From Gammaproteobacteria bacterium 42_54_T18 (lineage in GTDB: Bacteria; Pseudomonadota; Gammaproteobacteria; Pseudomonadales; Ketobacteraceae): a stretch of DNA of 56,215 bases. Where the stretch lies: contig MAAL01000122.1 of assembly GCA_002163245.1 (NCBI GenBank), positions 1 through 56,215 on the forward strand. The letters are read 5' to 3'. The first letter of the stretch is position 1. Each line of letters opens with the position of its first letter. The notes beneath the pieces were generated by a model, which saw only the letters and a list, made by a program, of their open reading frames with translations, made no database searches and was not told the DNA's origin. The translations under genes were made by a program, and so were the position numbers. Shown piece by piece: positions 51,492-56,215 of this stretch.

Positions 51492-54476
51492 ATGAATTTT
51501 TTAATTAAGGCACTTCGACCAATCAACGTACTTTTACCAAAGAAAGCACTTCTGGCAAGTACAACAGTAGCAATGTTAACAGCGTTATTGGTATCCCCCT
51601 TAGCGCTGGCAGATAACCGAACCCGTTCTGTTGCCCCCGAGGCAGAAATGCAGGCTCTAACGGATGCATGGCAGCTACTTGATTGTGGTGAGCGCTATAA
51701 ACAAGTTTGGTTTGGCGGCCAAGAAGTTCGCGGTGCCGGAAAAACCTATAAAGAATTGATTGAAAGTTATGATCAAGTGCCGAATGGTGCAGATTGTACC
51801 GTGGTAGATGATCAAGGTGCTGCGTTAACCCACGCGGGATATCTGGATGCCGCGCCTCAAGCGTTTAAAGCATTATTAGAATCAGGTCTAACCGATAACC
51901 ACCTACAATCTGCCCAATGGGGTTTGCAAGAAAGCTTTAACTACTTAGCAGAAGGCAAGTTACTTAAAGGTAATGATTTATTAATTAATGGCCTTCGCAC
52001 CCGGTTTACCGCAGATGATTCTGATACTAAAAGCCAAATCGAACTGTTAGGTGAAAGTGTTGATGAAATGTCTGCAGGTTTGGATGCTACACGTCACCTC
52101 ATGTTGGATTTCTACGACGTATTACGCGCAAACGGTGACGTTAGTCCAACGTTTCCGTTCTTGGTAAATAATACCAAGGGCCCAGTGACAGCTAATGATT
52201 ATCAGCAATATGCTGAACTGCTAAATCGGTATGGCATGGCTGCTATAAGCGAAGCAAAGTACATGTTTTACAAAGACAACGTAAAAGATGTTGATAACCC
52301 ACCGTATCGAAACTTCCCAGGCCCAGAAGATCTTGATTTTAATAACGATAAAGTCAAAAACGAAGCAGGGCGATTGGACGCGGCTAAACGTGCAAAGTTA
52401 GCCAGCAGTCATTTGTATTTGCAGTCCTTAACAATGGCTGCACTGCAAACGGAAGATAACTTTCAGGATAACAATGGGTATCAAATTAAACGACAGCTAA
52501 ATGATGCGGACCGCTTGTATCAAGATATTCAAAGTGGTTTTAATCCGTTGTTGTTAGCGGGGGATTTTGTACCGTACCAAAGAGTGGAGAACTTTTTACA
52601 GTTGGCAAGAGTACGGGTGCAGGATGCGAAAGAGGCGGAGCAATTAGCGCGAACGAATCAGCGAACGTTTGAAGTGGATCAAACGGCACTGGCGTCTGAG
52701 TTGTTGTCACAACGTAATCAATATCTTGATCAATTGGCGGCTTTAAGTGGAGCTCCAAAAGGAGACTATGATCTGTCGACTAAAGATGGACGTCATGATT
52801 ATCGGGTAGAAGCATTTAATAGTGCGATATTTGATAAAGAAGGGCAAATTGGTATACAGGTGCTGGCGTTAGAGGAAAGCGGGTTGCAGCTGACACAACT
52901 TTATACGCAGATGCAGGTGCTTAATGAACGGGTCTCTATCGAACAAGATCGTAGTAATGAAGTAATGAAGTTGGTGCTAGCAACAGGTGAAGAAATGAGC
53001 GTGTTGCAATTCGCCAATACTATGGCATCTTGTTGTAATGTTTCTCAGGGGACCTCTACAGGGGCATCGAAAGGAACTTCCGTAGGGTCTTCAGAGGGTG
53101 AGTCCTCAGGGCTTTCAACAGGTATTTCTTTTTCTATAGGAGGCGGGTTTACAGAGACTGAAAAAATAAGTTGGACATTAGGGCGTAGCCTGGGCATCAG
53201 TCGTGGTGAAAGTAGTGGTAGTAGTACAGGTACCAGTGAAGGCCAGTCTTGGGGCTCCAGCACCGGCACATCAGAAAACCCCAATATCGAAATGCTCGCA
53301 GATGGCCAATCTGCAATGGCTGTTTTGCAAGCGACTCAACAGGCTGAACTTGATGCAATCAATAGCGGTGCAATGGTTAAAAACCTGTTATTGGAAATGG
53401 CAACTCTCAACGTTTCCATAGAGCAAGCTAGAATAGCCAAAGCGCGCCAAGAAGCAGTAATAGAAACCCAATTTGACGAACTAGACCGCTTACTCGCCAA
53501 TTACGTAATCGCCAACGAAAACTTAGCCGCTGCATATTACAGCAACCCAGCCTATCGCCTAGAGGCCAGCCGAGCAGAGCAAGCTGCCGAAGACACATTC
53601 GCCACAGCACTCGAACTTAGCTACTACGCGGCCAAAGCCCTCGAATACCAATGGTCAGAAAAATTCAACAACCCTGTTTTACGTTTAGACGGCGGTTTAC
53701 CAGAACCACTCAGCGTTTCTTTCGACCCTTTTATGCGGGCTGAATCTGTTTTCGCAGCACAGTTTGCGGCTTTGTATTCACCAAGCCTGGATGATTACTT
53801 AGACGGTATGCAAGCCTGGGACGTAAAGATGCGACAGCTACGTTATCCAGAACGTCAAACCTCACAAGTGCGCTTTTCACTGCGTGATGATCTATTAGGT
53901 TACGGTGAATTCACCGCTGAAGTAGCTGAAGCGAAATTCCGTTCCTTTATTGAAGACCATCGTATTCAAGGTGAAAACCTTGATAACCGTGATCTGCAAT
54001 TTGATTTCAGTATGGATATAGCTGATGAGCGGTTGTTTCCAAATCATCCCAATATAAAAATTGATTCAATCAAAGTGAATCTTATCAGCACTGCATCACG
54101 ATCCATTCGTGGTAACGCAACAGTGGTACCGGCTTTGGTAGATCTTGTAATGCTAGATCGTGCCTTTGTGCGAACCTTCTTCGCAGAATACCCGAATCGC
54201 GATGATATGTTGACCTACCAATTACAAGCAGGTCGAACCATTGATAAGTCACCCTTTATTGCAACGGTTGATGCAACCATTGATGGTTTTTCTAGCCCGC
54301 AGGTAGAGCCCAATACACAGCTAGCAAACCACAGTCCAGCAGTCAGTGCGTGGGTGTTGCGTATGCGTAATAACCGTTTTAACAACACAGACCTTAAATT
54401 GGAATACTTAAGTGATATTGAATTAGAGATTAAATACAGCTTCGGTAAACCACGAGACATTCAGTTTTATAATTAA
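51492..54476 (+). CDS. Exported coiled-coil protein with Tc-toxin A-like C-terminus
   Basis: A 994-residue protein with a Sec signal (LLVSPLALA|DN). Residues 45-470 are helical. About 475-510 and 605-680 are two long heptad-rich helices carrying matching motifs LNERVSIEQDR and LNVSIEQARIAKAR, so they can pair as a hairpin. The hairpin tip holds 7 plus 8 xGxS repeats around IGGGFTETEKISW. The C-terminal 180 residues (FSMDIADERLFPNHP, KIDSIKVNLIS, LSDIELEIKYSF) follow the order seen at the end of Tc-toxin A subunits: a beta domain after the pore-forming helices. The resemblance is at pattern level, and the protein lacks the large N-terminal shell. The next partial gene is SpvB/TcB-like, which supports a Tc-type relationship. 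Canonical Tc proteins have no Sec signal. Confidence 0.7.
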   Translation: MNFLIKALRPINVLLPKKALLASTTVAMLTALLVSPLALADNRTRSVAPEAEMQALTDAWQLLDCGERYKQVWFGGQEVRGAGKTYKELIESYDQVPNGADCTVVDDQGAALTHAGYLDAAPQAFKALLESGLTDNHLQSAQWGLQESFNYLAEGKLLKGNDLLINGLRTRFTADDSDTKSQIELLGESVDEMSAGLDATRHLMLDFYDVLRANGDVSPTFPFLVNNTKGPVTANDYQQYAELLNRYGMAAISEAKYMFYKDNVKDVDNPPYRNFPGPEDLDFNNDKVKNEAGRLDAAKRAKLASSHLYLQSLTMAALQTEDNFQDNNGYQIKRQLNDADRLYQDIQSGFNPLLLAGDFVPYQRVENFLQLARVRVQDAKEAEQLARTNQRTFEVDQTALASELLSQRNQYLDQLAALSGAPKGDYDLSTKDGRHDYRVEAFNSAIFDKEGQIGIQVLALEESGLQLTQLYTQMQVLNERVSIEQDRSNEVMKLVLATGEEMSVLQFANTMASCCNVSQGTSTGASKGTSVGSSEGESSGLSTGISFSIGGGFTETEKISWTLGRSLGISRGESSGSSTGTSEGQSWGSSTGTSENPNIEMLADGQSAMAVLQATQQAELDAINSGAMVKNLLLEMATLNVSIEQARIAKARQEAVIETQFDELDRLLANYVIANENLAAAYYSNPAYRLEASRAEQAAEDTFATALELSYYAAKALEYQWSEKFNNPVLRLDGGLPEPLSVSFDPFMRAESVFAAQFAALYSPSLDDYLDGMQAWDVKMRQLRYPERQTSQVRFSLRDDLLGYGEFTAEVAEAKFRSFIEDHRIQGENLDNRDLQFDFSMDIADERLFPNHPNIKIDSIKVNLISTASRSIRGNATVVPALVDLVMLDRAFVRTFFAEYPNRDDMLTYQLQAGRTIDKSPFIATVDATIDGFSSPQVEPNTQLANHSPAVSAWVLRMRNNRFNNTDLKLEYLSDIELEIKYSFGKPRDIQFYN
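53046..53273 (+). repeat. Two blocks of xGxS tetrapeptide repeats
   Basis: Residues 519-546 are seven consecutive xGxS units (QGTS, TGAS, KGTS, VGSS, EGES, SGLS, TGIS). Residues 563-594 are eight more (LGRS, LGIS, RGES, SGSS, TGTS, EGQS, WGSS, TGTS). A 16-residue linker with GGG and an aromatic pair lies between, at the expected tip of a helical hairpin. Confidence 0.9.
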
Positions 54477-54528
54477 TCAGGAATAAACAATTACGGAATA
54501 TTGTTTGTTTTATCTTAGGGGAAATAGT

Positions 54529-55836
54529 ATGAAATTTAGAACAGGGTTATTCGCCGCGTTAATGGCGACAATGTTATTAGCAGCCACTTATGTACCAATG
54601 GTTAATGCTGCCAACGATATAAAACGTCTAGTCCCGTTTCAAGGGCGTTTACACGGAACAGATAGTAAAGTAGTTACCGATGGTCACTATGATTTAACAT
54701 TTTATATCTATGATACACCCACCGGTGGTACCGCTTTATGGACAGAGGCTCACCCTAAGGTGAGCGTGATCCACGGTTATATCAATGTGTTACTTGGTGC
54801 AACTACAGCAATGGATGAAGCCTCTTATGCAACAGGGGATCCAAATTACGATAGTAGTAAATCATTGGTAGATTTCACTAAGCAGAAATTTTTAGGGATT
54901 TCTATCAACGGTGGGGCAGAAATGTTTCCTCGCAGTCAGCTTGTGCCTTCATTTCATGCCTATACAGCAAATCATGCAAAACACGCAACAGAAGCGGATC
55001 ACGCAAAGGACTCAGATAGCTTAGCGGGCATTGCAGGTGCAGCTTATGTGACAGAAGCTGAGCTTTCAGGGTTTTCTGGTGGTATTTTACATTCATCGGG
55101 AAGTTTGGGAGAACTAGCGGATAAAGCCGCTTCGAGAACCAATTTGGATGTGTATTCAAAAGCTGAAGCTAGTACTCAAATGTTAGATGCATCGAGTAAT
55201 TTTTCGGATGTAACTAACCCCGCAACGGCTAGAAGTAATCTATATGTTTATTCAAAATCCGATAGTGATAATATCCTGTTAAATGAAGAGAGCAATTTAT
55301 CGGATTTAACTAACCACGCAACGGCAAGAACAAACTTAAATGTACATTCAACATCTGAGGCCGATGGTGTATATCTAAATGCAGGAAGTAATTTAGGCGA
55401 TTTAGGGGATGTTGTTGCTGCTAGAAATACTTTGAATGTCCATGCAAAAACAGAAGCTGCTGCTGCATACCTAGATTCTGCTAGTAATTTATCGGATATT
55501 GGGAGCGTAGAATCTGCACTTATTAACCTTGGTCTTGATCAAAGTTTATTGTCAAATGTGTCTAATTCTCATAGTAGGGCTGATATTGGTAATTTGAGGG
55601 TGTACTTTGGAACGATAACAGGGGTTTCACATAATCAATCCAAGGTAATATCAGTGTCAGAAAATTGCTTTGCTTCTACTCAGTCATACATAGTTATTGG
55701 AAGCGTTTCTGGGGATATCTCTGGGGATACATGGGCGATTAGCACATCAAAGGTAAGTGCCTGCTCGTGGAAAATCAATAATCATGAGTGGGATTCAAGT
55801 CAAATTGACTGGATAGCCGTAGGATTAGGGGGGTAA
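54529..55836 (+). CDS. Exported protein with tail-fibre-like repeats
   Basis: A 435-residue protein with a Sec signal (cleaved near VNA|AND). The first domain (VPFQGRLHGTDSKVVTDGHY, TFYIYDTPTGG) is of a type found in secreted proteins. Residues about 193-320 (nt 55105-55488) are four exact 32-residue repeats of the kind LSDLTNHATARTNLNVHS, as in phage tail fibres. The C-terminal 80 residues (QSYIVIGSVSGDIS, WKINNHEWDSSQIDW) resemble fibre tip domains. Fibre repeats of this kind usually form trimeric stalks. GGGG lies 7 bases before the ATG at 54529. It would be a receptor-binding or adhesive partner of the preceding Tc-like protein. Confidence 0.82.
   Translation: MKFRTGLFAALMATMLLAATYVPMVNAANDIKRLVPFQGRLHGTDSKVVTDGHYDLTFYIYDTPTGGTALWTEAHPKVSVIHGYINVLLGATTAMDEASYATGDPNYDSSKSLVDFTKQKFLGISINGGAEMFPRSQLVPSFHAYTANHAKHATEADHAKDSDSLAGIAGAAYVTEAELSGFSGGILHSSGSLGELADKAASRTNLDVYSKAEASTQMLDASSNFSDVTNPATARSNLYVYSKSDSDNILLNEESNLSDLTNHATARTNLNVHSTSEADGVYLNAGSNLGDLGDVVAARNTLNVHAKTEAAAAYLDSASNLSDIGSVESALINLGLDQSLLSNVSNSHSRADIGNLRVYFGTITGVSHNQSKVISVSENCFASTQSYIVIGSVSGDISGDTWAISTSKVSACSWKINNHEWDSSQIDWIAVGLGG
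55105..55488 (+). repeat. Four 96-bp fibre repeats plus a partial fifth
   Basis: Units start at 55105, 55201, 55297 and 55393; the partial fifth runs to about 55539. Each encodes 32 residues: a turn (LSDLTN), a helix start (ATARTNL), a short strand (YVYSK) and a linker ending SN. The period is exact with no insertions. Confidence 0.9.
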
Positions 55837-56048
55837 ATCTCCCCAAATAATAGGGGGGTAGGTTTAAAGCGAAGTAGGTTTTCCTATAGCATTAAATTAC
55901 CGTTCTATGAGCTTTCATAAGAGTTTCAAATAAGAATTTAAAGAATATCCACGCTATCCCAAAGGGTTTGAAGCCTCACATCTTCAACCCTTATCCATTA
56001 GCAACCCCCCAAATACATAGCATCAAAAAAATCCCCGGAGAACCACAC
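55837..56048. other. Intergenic region with alternative G/C hairpins
   Basis: No gene is seen in these 212 bases. A C4 run (55841-55844, in TCTCCCC) can pair either with the G6 run at the end of the preceding gene (55828-55833) or with a second G6 run (55853-55858). No T tract follows, so it is not a simple terminator. The rest is unremarkable up to the CCGGAG ribosome binding site near 56035. Confidence 0.45.
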
Positions 56049-56215
56049 GTGATTGGTAAGTTTACCTGTAGAACAATTGGATGTTTTCTACTTGCAGCGC
56101 TGTGGCTGTCAACCCCAATCACCTCTCTTCACGCCGAAGAAAATACAGAGATAAAGTCCCAACACGTCTCCCTCCCATCCGGCCCCGGCAGCCTGGAGGG
56201 CCTAGGCAAAGCCTT
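56049..56215 (+). CDS. Start of a SpvB/TcB-type (RHS-related) exported protein, partial
   Basis: The first 55 codons of a gene that runs off the right edge. The GTG at 56049 follows CCGGAG by about 8 bases. A Sec signal (GCFLLAALWLSTPITSLHA) precedes VSLPSGPGSLEGLGKAF, which matches the opening of SpvB and Tc-toxin B/RHS proteins (their form is SLPKGGGAIRGIGEKF). It is therefore probably a large RHS-type protein. The signal peptide is unusual, because canonical TcB proteins lack one. Only this N-terminus can be judged. Confidence 0.75.
   Translation, partial: MIGKFTCRTIGCFLLAALWLSTPITSLHAEENTEIKSQHVSLPSGPGSLEGLGKA

Noticed and set aside
1-56215. CRISPR arrays, tRNA or rRNA genes
   Set aside because: No regularly spaced direct repeats with unique spacers and no tRNA or rRNA signatures were seen on either strand.

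Overview
The window looks like chromosome of a marine-type gammaproteobacterium of the Pseudomonadales/Oceanospirillales kind. The evidence is the gpsA-DUF4389-sixA and prmB-aroC-MFS gene orders, lutABC, htpG, moderate-to-low GC and lipid/organic-acid metabolism. Species cannot be named from sequence alone. No rRNA, tRNA, CRISPR array or transposase gene was seen.

Layout. (1) 1-258 is a broken response-regulator remnant. (2) 514-5170 is a minus-strand oxidation operon: a PLP-fold enzyme, a GMC oxidoreductase, its small partner and an aldehyde dehydrogenase. (3) 5376-7453 holds two membrane proteins. (4) 7495-10492 is the lutABC lactate-oxidation operon (minus strand), divergent from htpG, which has a good heat-shock (sigma32-type) promoter. 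(5) 12745-20879 is mostly housekeeping: gpsA, sixA, an acyl-CoA synthetase, a PlsC-like acyltransferase, a hydrolase, a tautomerase, and a DMT exporter divergent from a LysR regulator. (6) 21342-25130 has a large lipoprotein ending in five Cys-rich repeats, and a second hydrolase.

(7) 25127-36634 is a minus-strand series. It carries most of the second half of the ethylmalonyl-CoA pathway: a CitE-like lyase, methylsuccinyl-CoA dehydrogenase, mesaconyl-CoA hydratase, B12-dependent ethylmalonyl-CoA mutase and its MeaB GTPase. It is followed by an 1178-residue protein that joins an ArsP-type permease to an FG-GAP/ASPIC beta-propeller. Two palindromic repeat elements sharing an inner motif sit between pathway genes. 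Crotonyl-CoA carboxylase/reductase is not in the window. The pathway would let the cell assimilate acetyl-CoA (from fatty acids, alkanes or polyhydroxybutyrate) without the glyoxylate shunt.

(8) 37239-41057 is prmB, aroC, an MFS transporter and a gamma-glutamylcyclotransferase-like gene. A perfect 18-bp terminator hairpin lies inside the first codons of the transporter gene.

(9) 41134-56215 has a tiny lipoprotein, a GT-C-like membrane protein, and then a 12.5-kb plus-strand operon of exported proteins that continues past the right edge. It encodes a thrombospondin-3/propeller protein, a poly-Gly lipoprotein, a parvulin-type lipoprotein chaperone, a 1201-residue P-domain protein, a 994-residue coiled-coil protein whose C-terminus resembles Tc-toxin A subunits, a tail-fibre-like repeat protein, and the start of a protein whose N-terminus matches the SpvB/TcB type. 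Every member carries a Sec or lipoprotein signal. This is the best candidate in the window for an undescribed system: a Sec-exported, Tc-toxin-related surface or secreted assembly with its own chaperone.
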